Positions 13,322 through 24,121 of a stretch of 64,000 nucleotides of DNA are shown piece by piece; positions within the stretch are counted from its first letter, which is position 1, and each line of letters starts with the position of its first letter. The stretch covers positions 10,294,501 to 10,358,500 of the forward strand of contig OY987268.1 of assembly GCA_963920665.1 (NCBI GenBank), given 5' to 3'. The position numbers and the translations under genes were made by a program. The notes beneath the pieces are model-generated. The model saw only the letters and a list, made by a program, of their open reading frames with translations. It was not told the origin of the DNA and did no database searches. Origin of the DNA: Straminergon stramineum. Taxonomy: Eukaryota > Streptophyta > Bryopsida > Hypnales > Calliergonaceae.

Positions 13322-14294
13322 TAGATCAGGTGCGGTCTCGGCGACGTCGCCGAGAACACCATCCGCTGGTACATGTACCAGTTCAAGGAGAATCTCGGGA
13401 GGATCGAATGGAAGATCGAACCTTCATTTAGTACGTACCTATGTCGTAACATGCACGGCCATTTATGGATGCAACTAATTGATCGCGTCCACACAAATCG
13501 GCAACACGTATATTCAACCACACAAATTAAATACGCAGCTAATTAACATGAAGATCGAACCAGTAACACCCTGTTTCGCACATAATAAACCAACGAGCAT
13601 TCTCTGCAATGCCGACATTTCAGTGCAAAAATCAGCAACAAAGGGAAGCATTGATGCGTTTGTGTACACTGTAGTCCAATCTAAGCTTGAATGCACATGT
13701 TTTTGCGATTGCACGCAGTGCTTGAATCAGACTTCGCGGTTTCCAAACTTTCAAAAGAACAACGATTCAATACCAAGAGTTTCAGTTTAAATCGTAATGG
13801 GCCTAGCTGGTCCTCTGATCAGCCGCGGCCTCAGGAGACGGCGACGTCGCCGATCGAGAACACCTCCGCTTGTCCCGCCCCATGAGCCAGTGAACTAAAA
13901 TTCTCCAGAAGAATGGGGTTATGTATGTATGTACCTTTTTGGTAAACACAGATCTATGCATGCATATAAGCAACTAATTGATCACATCCACACATTTCCA
14001 ACAAAGCAACCAACATGAAGATCCAACTTGTAGCGCTAGCTCTGTTTCACACATGATAAGTCAACGTGCGCGCGTTGAATGCACATGTCCTTGCAGTGCT
14101 TGAACAGAATGTGTGGTTTCCAAACTTACAAAAGCTAGGAGATTGAATGCATGCATTCACGATCAATACCAAGAGTTCGCGTTAAATCGTAATGGGCCTC
14201 GTTCTCTGATCAGTTACAGCCTCCGGAGACGGGGACGTCGCCGAGAACACCATCCGCTTGTCCCGTCCCATGAGCCAGTTCAACGAGAATCTCC
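13322..14294. repeat. Three tandem copies of the 3' end of the ATL gene
   Basis: The last roughly 90 bp of ATL coding sequence (14206-14294 on the minus strand) recur at about 13816-13906 and 13322-13401, together with part of the 3' flank. For example TAAATCGTAATGGGCCT follows both of the first two copies, and CCAAACTT(A/T)CAAAAG recurs further on. Spacing is about 390 and 490 bp. Read on the minus strand, each copy keeps the gene's frame and ends in its own stop: LNWLMGRDKRMVFSATS..., VHWLMGRDKRRCSRSATS... and LNWYMYQRMVFSATS... Divergence is modest compared with the other repeats here. Confidence 0.8.
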
Positions 14295-14672
14295 GTGAGA
14301 ATGAATTCGAAGCAGTCGCCACTACATGCTTCGCTGAACCGGTACCCTCCCCTGCTGCGAGGTCCTTCACGACGTGCTCTAGCCCTGCGGACGTTTCCGA
14401 CAGCGAGCGCCGGTACCAGCTCACGCTCACCTTGCCTTCGGGTAATCGACTCAACGAGGAGCACCGTTGCTTCGGCATTCCGGGGTCCACGGATTCGGGC
14501 TCCAGGGATTCGGGCTCTAGGGATCCGGGCTGCAGGGATTCGGACTCTGGTGGTGCTGGGGTTGCAGTTGGGGATGACGATGTTGAGGACGATGATGACC
14601 AGCGTGTGGAAGTCTCCTCGGCGATCTCGCCGCGTTCGATGTCGATGTCGATCCATCGGTCGCCATGGCCAC
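14182..14672 (-). CDS. ATL gene exon 3: Ser/Pro-rich tail and basic C-terminus
   Basis: The acceptor CGCTGTTACAG|GTGGCC (exon starts 14672) keeps phase 1 from exon 2. The exon encodes an acidic start (DRWIDIDIERGEIAEE), a serine-rich run, and a short Leu-Glu-Pro repeat made by a 15-bp tandem repeat at about 14488-14550. It ends with the block SNSFSRRFSLNWLMGRDKR, similar to the C-terminus of some ATL proteins, before the TAA at 14182. Placing it in this gene rests on splice phase, shared strand and that C-terminal similarity. Confidence 0.7.
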
Positions 14673-17600
14673 CTGTAACAGCGACAACTCCAGAAATTAA
14701 AGTCAATTTTATTTAAATCGACGCTATTCCATTGAAATGGAGCATATCTCACCCGCACGAAAGAAAGGAAGTGATTCAAAAAGCTGGGACGATGAAATGC
14801 AATTAGCATATACAGTTGCATATGTATCGATACAAGAAGTTATTGTAGATGTCAAAATGGCGCACGGAATATATACCGCCTGCTTGACGGAATTGACGTT
14901 AATTTAACCGCGTGGCTCCACACGATTCTTAAGCTAAGCTAGTTGTTCTATGAGGCGCACCTATCTTACTGTTCATGTGATAACACATAAAAAAACAGGA
15001 TATGATTTTGATTCAACCAGTATACGCTAGAATGGTAGGTAACAACATGCTACTACTCGAGAGTCAACATTCCGGGAGCTCCTGTTATGGAGCTCTCGGA
15101 GTTATTGGTGTGACGCTCTCTCTTCTCGAATTGAAAAATCTTGAACTCAAGGAATATAAGAGGTTGTATGTCAAAGATGTTGAAAAATCATAGAATCTAG
15201 GGTACTACCCTTGCATTAATTAAGAGATGGGCCCGAGGTGGTACGGGCTCCTCTCAACAGCTGGTATAAGAAGCTTTCGAGGGAAATCAGACCAAATTAC
15301 GTGTAGGATTTGCTACCAGGAACTGTCTAAATGAGCATCAATACAATTTCTACAGTACATTGACACTGAAGTACTTGAGTACTCTACCCAAACTGGACAC
15401 CTAACAGTTCGAAAAAGCAGAAATTTAGAAGAAACAGAACATCACTGATCTGCACTCACACCTCTTCAATGACATTCTGGAATACTCTGCACACTTGCCA
15501 CGCTATCATTGCCTGTAGCACACTTCTCACATTCCAACTATTTGACATGCAATATGACTGTATCCGAAGCGGTCAGATTATTGAAGGATCGTCAATTTCG
15601 ATAAATTGGCGGTATTCCAATACTTAGTCGCCCTTTTGGGGTCGGACTCCTTATGGGTCGGACCCCATTCGGAGAGATAAATCCATACCCGTCCAGATTT
15701 TAGACCTTCATGTACATATGTCACAATTATTGGTGCTGGAATTAATTCGTACCAATGTCACGATAGATTTGACCATAAGGGTGTGGAGTGTACCTGGCGA
15801 CTCCTGCAGCGCATAATCCGCGGGCGAGAACCCTGCCCCCGAATACTCACTCCCAATCGGCGTCAGCAGCTCCCTCACCCTCGACAGCGTATGCGGCGTA
15901 TACAACCCCCGACTGGCCCAAAACAGATCATCCTTCGCGGGCGTCCCCCCCACACTACTCCCCAGCTCCGGAATACTATCCGAGAGCGCACTCCGATGCC
16001 GCGGCTTATCACTCGCCCAGTCTTGCCTTCTCCCCGGGTACGGCGTGGGCGCCATCCGGAGTTCCCAGCTCGCAGGGTCCACGATGTACTCGTAACTCCC
16101 CATGGAATACGACCGTGCTCCCTTGCGAGTCAGCTGGCGAGTATCCGAGGAGCCTGCCGTGGTTTTCACCAAGTGCCCCAAGTGCACTTTGAGCACACGA
16201 GGCTCTCCGTGTGAGTCGAGGACACGGATGGTGGGAGCGAAGGGGCTCGGGGTGTCGAGGGGCACGCGAGTGGGAGAGAGGGAGAGGGACGGCGAGTCGT
16301 GAATCTCTTGGATCTCGTTCTCGGATTCGGCGGAGTCGACGTCGCAGATGCGGAAGGAATTTTGGTAGGAGCCATGGATGGAGCCGTGGAGGCTGCTGGC
16401 CACCAGGTGGTGGGAGTGGGGTTCTTGCGAGGGGCAGATGAACCTGGTGGGCCAATGTCAGGAAGGGGCAATGACGGGAGTTAGTCGCGGGCACAGATAG
16501 TTTCCCATTTTCCCAAATTGAAATCAAAATGTCAGGCATACAGCATAATTACCAGAGACAGACATCGTCAAGCACTCAATGCATTTCATGTGGAGTTTTC
16601 ATCAATCTCAGGAGATGCAGGCACGGTTTGGTCACAGATGGGTCTAGAGTTCGTTGTACAGTTCCATTTTGCGTCTCATGCATCCCTTCCTCATGCATGT
16701 TTGCACTACTCAACTGATATCATTGCGAAGAAATCTCCAAATGAAAAAGAAACTGGAAGCATGTTCACAAAAACCAACTGACTGGTACTGATGCGCTTAC
16801 TGATGCGAGTTTTCACCAATCGCAGGGCTCCAAGGACAGTATGGTGATAGTTTGTTCAGGATTTTTGTGTGAATTTTTTAATCTCATACCCTTCTCGTAC
16901 ATGTTTACAGCTACTTAACAGGTATCATTTGAAGGGAAATCCTAAATACAAGGGACTGGAAGCATATCCACGAAAACCGACTGCTCCTGATGCACTCACA
17001 TATCTGCTTTGGCTCAACATCTGACCTTCTGGAGAGCATAATTGCCAAACTTCATTCCCACAGCCAAGCTGTAATCTCAAGCAGAATGCAAAAAAAATAA
17101 AAACGCAAAATATGTCGACGAAAGCCGATTGTTAATGGGGCCCGTTTGGCTCAAAATCTGACCTGTCGGAGTGCATCATTGGCAAAGTTCACGCAAATTG
17201 CCAAGCTATATCTGAAGCAACATGCCCCCACCACCACCAAAACACCAAAACGTGTCGATTGTAAATTAAGCCCATTCGGTTCAAACACTGACCTGTTGGA
17301 GTGCATCATATCCGACGTCGACGCTCCCACCTCATCACAAACCCTTCCTGGATCCGGCAACAAGCTTCTCCGACATAACGGGCACGTCGAGTTCGACAGC
17401 AACCACGTATCAATACACTCGATGTGAAACGCATGCTTGCACTTGGGCAACAACCTCAACCGATCCTCGTCCCCAAACTCCGTCAAGCACACTGCACAGT
17501 CGGCGCTGTCCTTCAAACCCCTAATAGACCCGTAGCTGAACACGGGGAGCGTATCAATAAACGCCTGCTCCACTCCCGCGTCGTGCAAGTGGAACAGGTG

Positions 17601-17888
17601 CTGCAGCTGGCCATGGAGCGCGCTCACCAGAGGGCTGTGGTGACGCTGGGGAGCTCGAGCGTTTCTGCGACGGCCCAGGCAGCGTGCCAGGAGGTGCAGG
17701 AACCCCGAGAGGATGAAGACTACGCTCAGGATGACGACGATGACTACCACTGAAGGGTTGAGATGCGGCGACGACGAAGACGAAGAGCGTGTTGTGACCA
17801 CTTGGGGTTGCGGGGGGAGGACGTTTCGGTATACTACGTTGGGGTAGCTTCTCAGTGGCGTGGCTACAGCGTCGTCGGTGGGCGACAT
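14182..17888 (-). CDS. ATL-family RING-H2 E3 ubiquitin ligase (three-exon model)
   Basis: Joining exons 17888-17293, 16443-15794 and 14672-14182 gives a 578-residue protein. It has a short N-terminal tail, one membrane span at about residues 44-66, a basic stretch, and a GLD-like motif (GVEQAFIDTLPVF, about 105-117). The RING-H2 is complete, with ligands C131, C134, C150, H152, H155, C158, C169 and C172, plus P148 and W162 typical of ATL proteins. The spacer before the RING and the downstream blocks SMGSYEYIVD and FSLNWLMGRDKR resemble the ATL13/ATL46 subgroup. ATL proteins are membrane-anchored E3 ligases that pass ubiquitin from an E2 to substrates and often act in stress signalling; the substrate here is unknown. 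The ATG at 17888 is preceded in frame by a TAG. All splice phases agree. The protein is somewhat longer than angiosperm members because exon 3 adds Ser- and Pro/Glu-rich sequence. Confidence 0.85.
14488..14550. repeat. 15-bp coding repeat in ATL exon 3
   Basis: The plus strand shows four imperfect copies of GGGATTCGGGCTCTA. Because 15 is a multiple of three, they encode repeated Leu-Glu-Pro-Glu-Ser units on the minus strand without breaking the frame. Confidence 0.75.
14673..15793 (-). other. ATL intron 2 (1121 bp)
   Basis: The intron runs from GTACAC to TTACAG. I see no repeat family or nested gene in it. The short direct and inverted pieces around 15060-15100 (GGAGCTC...GAGCTC) could form a small hairpin. 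Confidence 0.6.
15794..16443 (-). CDS. ATL gene exon 2: conserved C-terminal region
   Basis: The acceptor CCCACCAG|GTTC (exon starts 16443) restores the frame of exon 1 exactly, and a stop just upstream rules out extension. The exon encodes RVLKVHLGHLVK and, further on, RSYSMGSYEYIVD, both matching blocks that follow the RING in ATL13/ATL46-type proteins. It ends at TCGCCAG|GTACAC (last coding base 15794, phase 1). Reading past this donor gives the spurious tail that stops at 15708. Confidence 0.8.
16585..17309. repeat. Two sets of tandem duplications in ATL intron 1
   Basis: On the minus strand a unit of about 130-137 bp starting ATGATGCACTCC(A/G)ACAGGTCAG occurs at 17309 (the real exon 1 end), again at 17179, and as a more diverged form at 17042; each contains a splice-donor-like GGTCAG. 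Further into the intron a second unit of about 210 bp is present twice (about 16585-16797 and 16799-17000), recognised by GAGTTTTCA(T/C)CAATC(T/G)CAGG and CATGTTT(G/A)CA. The 849-bp intron (16444-17292) is thus largely built from local duplications that reach across the exon boundary. Confidence 0.8.
17293..17888 (-). CDS. ATL gene exon 1: membrane span and RING-H2
   Basis: This exon codes for residues 1 to 199 and holds the hydrophobic span NPSVVVIVVILSVVFILSGF, the GLD-like motif and the whole RING-H2 domain. It ends at AACAG|GTCAGT (last coding base 17293, phase 2). Reading through the donor gives a further open stretch, so a single-exon annotation would wrongly extend the protein to 17151. 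Two near-copies of this donor region lie just downstream inside intron 1. Confidence 0.85.
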
Positions 17889-18650
17889 TGAGCCCTCTGG
17901 GTACCTTACCTACAGCGGCAATGGTGGGCACGGCAACTCCAGCCGTTGCTAGTGTTTGAAACACGCTGCGGGGGCTCTTGTTTTCTTCGGCCTATTCCGC
18001 AGTTTCCCATGCGTGACGGCGATTTCCATGGCCTCCGCGACGGTCACGTACTCAGCGACAAGCTCAGCTGTTTGCTGGCTGCCGATACATCGTCGCCATG
18101 TCCTAAACTTACTTAGCTTCCACCGCTATCAAGCTAGTCCCTGAACCTGTTAGAATGCTTCCATGGCGACCTCACACTGTGAAACTAGCCCCTTCGTTTG
18201 ATTTGTTTCTGAGAAGTTCTAGTCTGATTTGGTTGTTCCGGTCCCATGTTGTGCGGGCATTCTGCAATGCAATTACTAACATGTTCTAGCTCGGTCCCTG
18301 AAAGAAGGTAGCGAGTTAGCTGCAGGTGGTGCGTGCGTGCTTAACTTAACCGGAGCTTGAAATGCAGCCACCGTCGTCATCAGAGTAAGCTGTTGGCAGC
18401 TGCGACAGACACTCTCCCAAGTCCTCGACACCATTGTGCGAATCGTACGTGCCCAAGCTTCACAATCCTGCTCCACATTGCCACTTCCGCACCCGCGTGA
18501 TCGACGACCAAAACTGGCCAGCCTCCAACATGCAGACGAACAAAGTTCATGTAAACCAGCGTCAAGGAAACAGAATATTCCTTCACAAAATAACACCTTA
18601 TTGAATTCCTGGAAATGACTCAAGAGAAATCTAAGCTGCCCTCCCCCTCA
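17889..18650 (-). promoter_or_regulatory. Upstream region of the ATL gene (promoter and 5' leader presumed)
   Basis: This G+C-enriched stretch lies immediately upstream of the ATL start codon. It contains open frames on both strands but no recognisable domain. A possible donor TGTAG|GTAAGG at about 17913 hints at a 5'-leader intron, which I cannot confirm. No unambiguous TATA element was identified. Confidence 0.35.
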
Positions 18651-19079
18651 CGTCGTGAAGAAAGCGATTTGTCAACTAAGCAGACAAACAGCTGCAAGCT
18701 TCGAAAAGGTGCGACCCTGGACGGGTCCATGCCATAGCAGCAAAAACAGCGCTTCCAAGCAACAGGCGGGGCAGTAGCCTAGTTTCAGGCACCTGCAGGG
18801 GAGCTACCAGGTTACACTACGTACACTAGAGAGGGAAATCGAAGACGGGGAAATCGAAGAGACGGGGCTGCTGCATGCTGTGACAGTGTAAGGGCTAAGG
18901 AACTTGTAATTGGCCTATGTTAAGCTTAGCTCGGCTTAGATTAGTTTTCCTTTGCTTTAGTTTGCTTGGTGTCAGCTATGGCCTGACCTATTTGCTGTCA
19001 CGTTGCTGTAGCATCCTGACCATCGAATTCGACAAGCGGTGTAGGTCTGACCTCCTTCTGACACCACCCAACGTTCGTC
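18651..19079. other. Intergenic DNA, no gene seen
   Basis: A small local repeat GGGAAATCGAAGA(G)ACGGGG occurs twice near 18834-18870. Nothing else was recognised. Confidence 0.4.
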
Positions 19080-20190
19080 TTGGCTCTCCATGACGATAAT
19101 AAATGCGCATACTCATCAATTCGCCAAATACTCAATATATATCTAGGCAATAAGAAACCAGACCAGGCCAGGCCAGCAATGAACGACGCTCACTTGCTCA
19201 TCGAATCATCACGGAGTTCCATATTCGCTATCATTTCTTTCAGGAATTATTATTTGGGATGCTCAACGTGGTTCCTGTTCGTGGTTCCTGTTCAGACTCG
19301 GTATGACAAAGAGAATTTTTTCAATTTCAGAAATGAATAACTTACGAGAAGCTCATCAGATCATCACGCAGCTTGCTTTACGCATGCTTTTCATCTCCAC
19401 AAGAACAATAAATGTGAGAAATAATCAATTTACCTCAAAATGTATGTAATGCAATTAATAAGAAACCAACAATGAACGAAGCTGGTTCCTGTATCGAATG
19501 ATTCTAATCCTCAAGCAGTTCGATGTTCTTTATCATTTATTTGTGAAATTATATTATTTCTCTGTACGTGGTTCCTGATCAGAATTTGTTAAAAAAATCA
19601 GTTTAAGTTAGTTCAGAAATGAATATGAGAAGCTCACTCATCTAATCGATCATCAGGCAGCTAGCGTTCCTCTTTCATCTCTACGGGCATAACAGCAATA
19701 ATTCTGTGAAATAGACACTTTACCCCAAACGTATATTGTGCAATTAATAAGAAACCAGCACTCAGCGAACGAAGCTGGTTCACACATCGAATCCTTCTAG
19801 CAGTTCAATACGGTATTCTTTTATCATTTGTATGTGAAATAATTTCTTCTATGGATGCTCTACGTGATTCCTGTTCACACTATCCAAAGGAAATCAATCC
19901 AATTCTGGAATGAATACGAGAAGCTCATCAAATCATCATGCAGTTTGCGTTCTTCTTTTCATCTCGGTCCGTAATGACAATAAATGCGCCCCAAAAGTAT
20001 GTAATGCCATTAAGAGAAACCAGCAATAAATCATCAAGCAGTTCAATATTCTTTTTTCATTCGTTCGAGGGATTATTTCCTCTGTAGGTACTCTACGTGG
20101 TTCCTCTGGTCTTGTTGCGGAAGACTAGACTATCCAAAAAATTCATATCAAATTCAGAAGTGAAGACAAGATGCTCATCGAGTTATCAAT
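19080..20190. repeat. Tandem array, about four units of 265-310 bp
   Basis: Each unit carries the ordered landmarks AATAAGAAACC, GAACGA(A/C)GCT, a CATCGAATCATC..CAGTTC block, TATCATTT.T, CTCTACGTGGTTCCTG, and AATGAATA.GAGAAGCTCATC. The AATAAGAAACC landmark is at 19149, 19457, 19746 and, in altered form, about 20007. A fifth, badly decayed unit seems to lie near 21190-21370. Several units have short open frames, but these are not conserved between units, so the array is not coding. Confidence 0.8.
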
Positions 20191-21145
20191 GCAAAAACTT
20201 ATTCACCCAGAATACAGAAACGAAGCTCAACGGAGCTCGTCTGTGGGCACACAGAATCGCACCCTTCGCGAAACAGCCATCATCACTCTGTGTACATCTC
20301 CAAAATCAATATGTTCATACATTGAAGAAACGATTTCAGAACATCTCCAAAAAAAATTTTGCCCCTTCGTAACTTTTGCATACGGTATCCAATGCCACAT
20401 TCTTTGGTGAGTTGGAACCTCCTTTCACTTGCAATCAAAAAAAATTGAAAATTTGACTAGTCTAATAATAGTACCTAAGAACATTAGCAAAAAGTGGTAG
20501 TTTGGGGTACCCACCTTAACCCAAATTAACCTTAGAAGAAGAATGTGTGTCCTTTGGATAATTTGAAAGAAGCCTCAACAGAGAGAAAGAAATTTCTATT
20601 CATCAAATTTGGGGGGGGGGGAGGGGGGGGAATTGCTTGAGCTCAATTTGAGTGAAAGATGTTGGATATTTACTTCTTGTGACATTTTTTTACTTTCCTA
20701 TGTAAGATATGGCAAATCCATGGATCGCCATGAACTATATTACAGCTATTTTTGTTCTTTTATCTTTATATGAATTTAAGTCATTCAAATAAACCTTTTT
20801 CAAATTTAAAGCCAACTAGCAAAGTGAATCTTATCAAGTCTAGATTCTACTCAAATTTTTCGTACAATTTGAATTTTGGACCTATAACTATGGATTGTTG
20901 ACTTTTTGATTTTAGAATGATACAATTAATTGATTTGTGCCACAATATTTTGCACTAGAGTGTACACCTATGAAATTCAGATTTTTTAAGCATATTAGTA
21001 TTTGATATGAATTTTTTTCACTTTTTACTCACCAATTTATAGAAGTTTCAGCTTTTTATAGGAAATTTGAAAAAAAAAAATTATGACCTTTAGAAACTTG
21101 TGATAACATCTTTGAAAAATAAAAACAAAAAATTGCATTCATGAG
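20191..21145. other. Intergenic DNA with a broken G run
   Basis: No gene is recognised. A run of 11 G, an A and 8 G lies at 20611-20630. The right part may be the body of the transposon whose terminus is at 21146-21164. Confidence 0.4.
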
Positions 21146-21164
21146 CTTGTCCTTTTAGGGTTAA
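21146..21164. mobile_element. Terminus of a TTAA-type element
   Basis: Read on the minus strand this is TTAACCCTAAAAGGACAAG, very close to the ends at 31002 and 52805. The partner terminus was not found, so only the end is annotated. Confidence 0.35.
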
Positions 21165-21825
21165 AGTCTCTCTCTTTCATTTCAACATATAACTATAGTA
21201 AATGCAAAAATTAATTCAATCACTCAAGACTCAATGCAATAAGAAGTCACCAATGAACAAAGCTCAAAAAGTTGTAATGTAGTTGAATATTCTCTATCAT
21301 TTGTTCATGGAATTTTTTTCTTCAATGAATGATCTACATAATATGTGTTGAAACTACCTAACGACTATAATCAAAAAAATTGTTCACTCTCTTGGTTGGC
21401 CCTAAATGATTTTACCTTCAATTCAATTACTTACACAAGTAATAGAATCCAATAAGAGATTTGGAATAGCTTGCTTGAAATTATTAAAGTTGCATTTCAC
21501 AACGCTTTTTTAGGGGTTCAATAAAGATCTAGGGACCATAAAGAGGACATCTTCAAAAAATTTGATATACTTTGGGTTTTTAGTTCAAAGTTGGCAACTA
21601 TATAGGTGAAGTATAACTTCATAAAGCTATCCTTTGGTTTATTCACTTGAGGTCTCATTGTTTGTTTTTTATTTGTTGACCAACATGAGCAATCGTTGTG
21701 CTTGGCATGTTGTTGGTGGCTACTTTTTGCATTAAAAGAAGGCTCTTCAAATCACCAATGCAATTCTTTTTAAACATCCATCTAAAATGTAAAGAAGCTC
21801 ATCAAATGTATAAAAAGATATAACC
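21165..21825. other. Intergenic DNA, nothing recognised
   Basis: Apart from a possible decayed fifth unit of the 19-20 kb tandem array near 21190-21370, I see no feature here. Confidence 0.35.
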
Positions 21826-22067
21826 CACTACAATACGAGAAGCCCAATTTTGGACACAACACAAGTTGTAGTTGTTGTTGTTGTTTTAGAGGGGTATTCA
21901 TGAGAAGAAAACTACATTGTGAACAAAAACTAGATGACATTTTTGTTCACTGCAACACAACTTTTTGAAAATTGCGTTGCAGTGAATGCAATTTTCAAAA
22001 AAATATGTTGTAGTGAACAAAAATGTCACCTAGATTTTGTTCACATCAATATAGTTTTCTACTAGTG
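21826..22067. mobile_element. Fold-back element with CACTA-like ends
   Basis: The segment starts CACTACAATACGAGAAG and ends TTTTCTACTAGTG, resembling the CACTA...TAGTG ends of CACTA (En/Spm) elements. Inside, arms of about 70 bp (about 21905-21975 and 21990-22060) are inverted copies of each other, pairing AGAAAACTA.ATTG.GAACAAAA with its complement. I see no clear 3-bp target duplication, so the superfamily call is tentative while the hairpin itself is certain. Confidence 0.6.
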
Positions 22068-23870
22068 ATTTGACATAGGAGGTGCATAAATTGTGGTATC
22101 ATATTGTAACTATACAAATGGGTTTAGACCTCTCTACTGCATATTTAATTTTGGCTAAAGAATAAGGTTTATTAGATGCTAGAAATTGAATTTTTGCCAA
22201 TATTGTTTTTTTCACCTTTTTGAAAAATAATTGAAAAATAAATTTCCCTTTACATTTGGGCATCTATTTTGAGGATCACATTCCGCTAACCTTTCTCGAC
22301 AACTATGATATACAATAATAACTAAGCTATTATGCATTTATGTTGAGTCAAATCCAATGACTTAGGGCACTCACAATTTGGATCATTATTGTTCTTCTTA
22401 TGTGTCTAAGAAGCTATGAAATGGTTTGGTATTTTATATGTACGATGCCATACTTAAGCATGACAAGGTTTAGATGTTAGGGGCACTTCACACAATGGCC
22501 AAAGGTGGAGAGGCCACTAATTTCCACCAATTAGATTGCAAAAAACGAATCATTTGGTAATCTAATTGTTGGAAAATGGATAGGCTCTCAACCTTTGTCT
22601 ATAGTGTGAAGTAATCATTAAAATGATATCCCAACAAAGGATACTAATTGTTGAATTATTAATCCAATGGTATAAAGGCTTGCCATATCTCAAAACATGA
22701 TTTGTATTCTAAGAGTTCAATATTGAACAATATTGTATATGGATCCCCACAAACCTTTAATGGATAATTACCCTCTATCATTTGTAGGTAGATAAGAGTT
22801 TTAATTGTTACTTTTGTGACAATTGAAAAAGAAAGTAAAAGATAAGGACTTTGGATGCAAATTTATATTAGCCTAAACTTTGTAAATGAATAGAAAAATA
22901 CTATGCACCCAAAAATGACAACTATGTGTCTTACGTCTTATATGATATAAGATATTATATATATAAATATATGCATAAATGATTTGGCAATAGAGATGGA
23001 TATATCCAATATTCCAATATCCCATATTTTTTTGTCCCTCAAATGAATTTGTTCATTTCTATACAAAATAACCTACTTATGAAAATTGTAAACATTTCCA
23101 TGAAGAAATGATGATGCCATGGCACATTAGACATATCCCAAAAGCACCCCCAAAATCATTATGATTGTGACCTCTCAAATGCAAACTTGTGTCCTATATA
23201 TGAATATGTAGATATTGATACAATATATGGGCATATGCCATGTATACGAATCTCTATGTACAAAATGCATTATCCAATACTATATCCTCAAGTTACTATT
23301 GGGGAAAATTAATGAATTTTTTTGAAGCTAAAGGCTTTTGAAAATGAAATATTTTTGGAAATAAAAATTTCTTTGGAAATTTGACAAAACCTGGCTCTGT
23401 ACCCTATCCTTCAATTCTCACAAAGATAGGATCATCACTTGGCACTTGAGGAAATGCCCTTGTGGGTACTTTGTGTAGAGTTTTTTATTCATTTGGTTTT
23501 GTTGTTTGGTCCTCTTGTCTCTTTGTCTCGAAGGCTTTGCCCTTGGCTTTCTACTACTGTCTATTCTGGGTCTCTTTTTGGAATAAGAAAAAGGTTTTGG
23601 AAATTAATAAGCCACTTTGTTGAATCCGAGGAAAACTAACCATAAAGAAAATCGAAATGTTGGAAAAGATACTTGTACAACTTGATTTCATGACATCCAA
23701 ACTTCATTCCTCCAACTTTATAGCGAAACAACGACACTCTAAAAAGTACTGAGTTCATTGAAAGCATGACTATTACTTTCGTGACAACCACTTTTATGTG
23801 CAATGAAAAAAGACATTAAACTTTCAACATTAATTGAATGGTTGCTTTGAAAATGCAATGAAGCTTAATA
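22068..23870. other. Intergenic A/T-rich DNA, nothing recognised
   Basis: No gene or terminal repeat was found. A small open frame at 23439-23639 lacks any domain. Confidence 0.4.
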
Positions 23871-24121
23871 GGCCATATTCGTTATAATGAGACTTTTTGC
23901 AGATTATGAGATAGAATGCTAGTTATTGGATAATTCATTTTACAAAATAGTAATTGAAACCAAAAATAAATAATGCTCAAATAGTGATCCTATAATGAAA
24001 TTCTAAGACTTGGTGTTTTTTCTATTTATAAAAAAAACACTAGTAAAGAGATAAAGTTGTTTATCTTTGAGTCTAGGATAAAAGTGAGACTACAAAAAGT
24101 CTCAATATAATGAATATGGCC
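23871..24121. mobile_element. 251-bp MITE, copy 1
   Basis: The ends GGCCATATTCGTTATAATGA and its inverted counterpart TCTCAATATAATGAATATGGCC give terminal inverted repeats of about 30 bp with few mismatches. A second, clearly homologous copy is at 42276-42527. No coding capacity. No clear target duplication was seen on either copy, so the superfamily is unassigned. Confidence 0.8.

Noticed and set aside
14258..14716. Plus-strand ORF of 152 codons (and another at 14295-14678) opposite ATL exon 3
   Set aside because: G+C-rich exon DNA keeps antisense frames open. Only the minus-strand frame has matching splice phase and the ATL-like C-terminal block.
15783..16214. Plus-strand ORFs of 143 and 134 codons, and minus-strand frames at 16009-16539 and 16166-16471
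   Set aside because: They overlap ATL exon 2 in other frames, have biased Arg/Pro/Ser composition and no domain.
17554..17964. Minus-strand frame overlapping ATL exon 1
   Set aside because: Out of frame with the RING-H2 domain and starts with a non-ATG codon; a shadow of the real exon.
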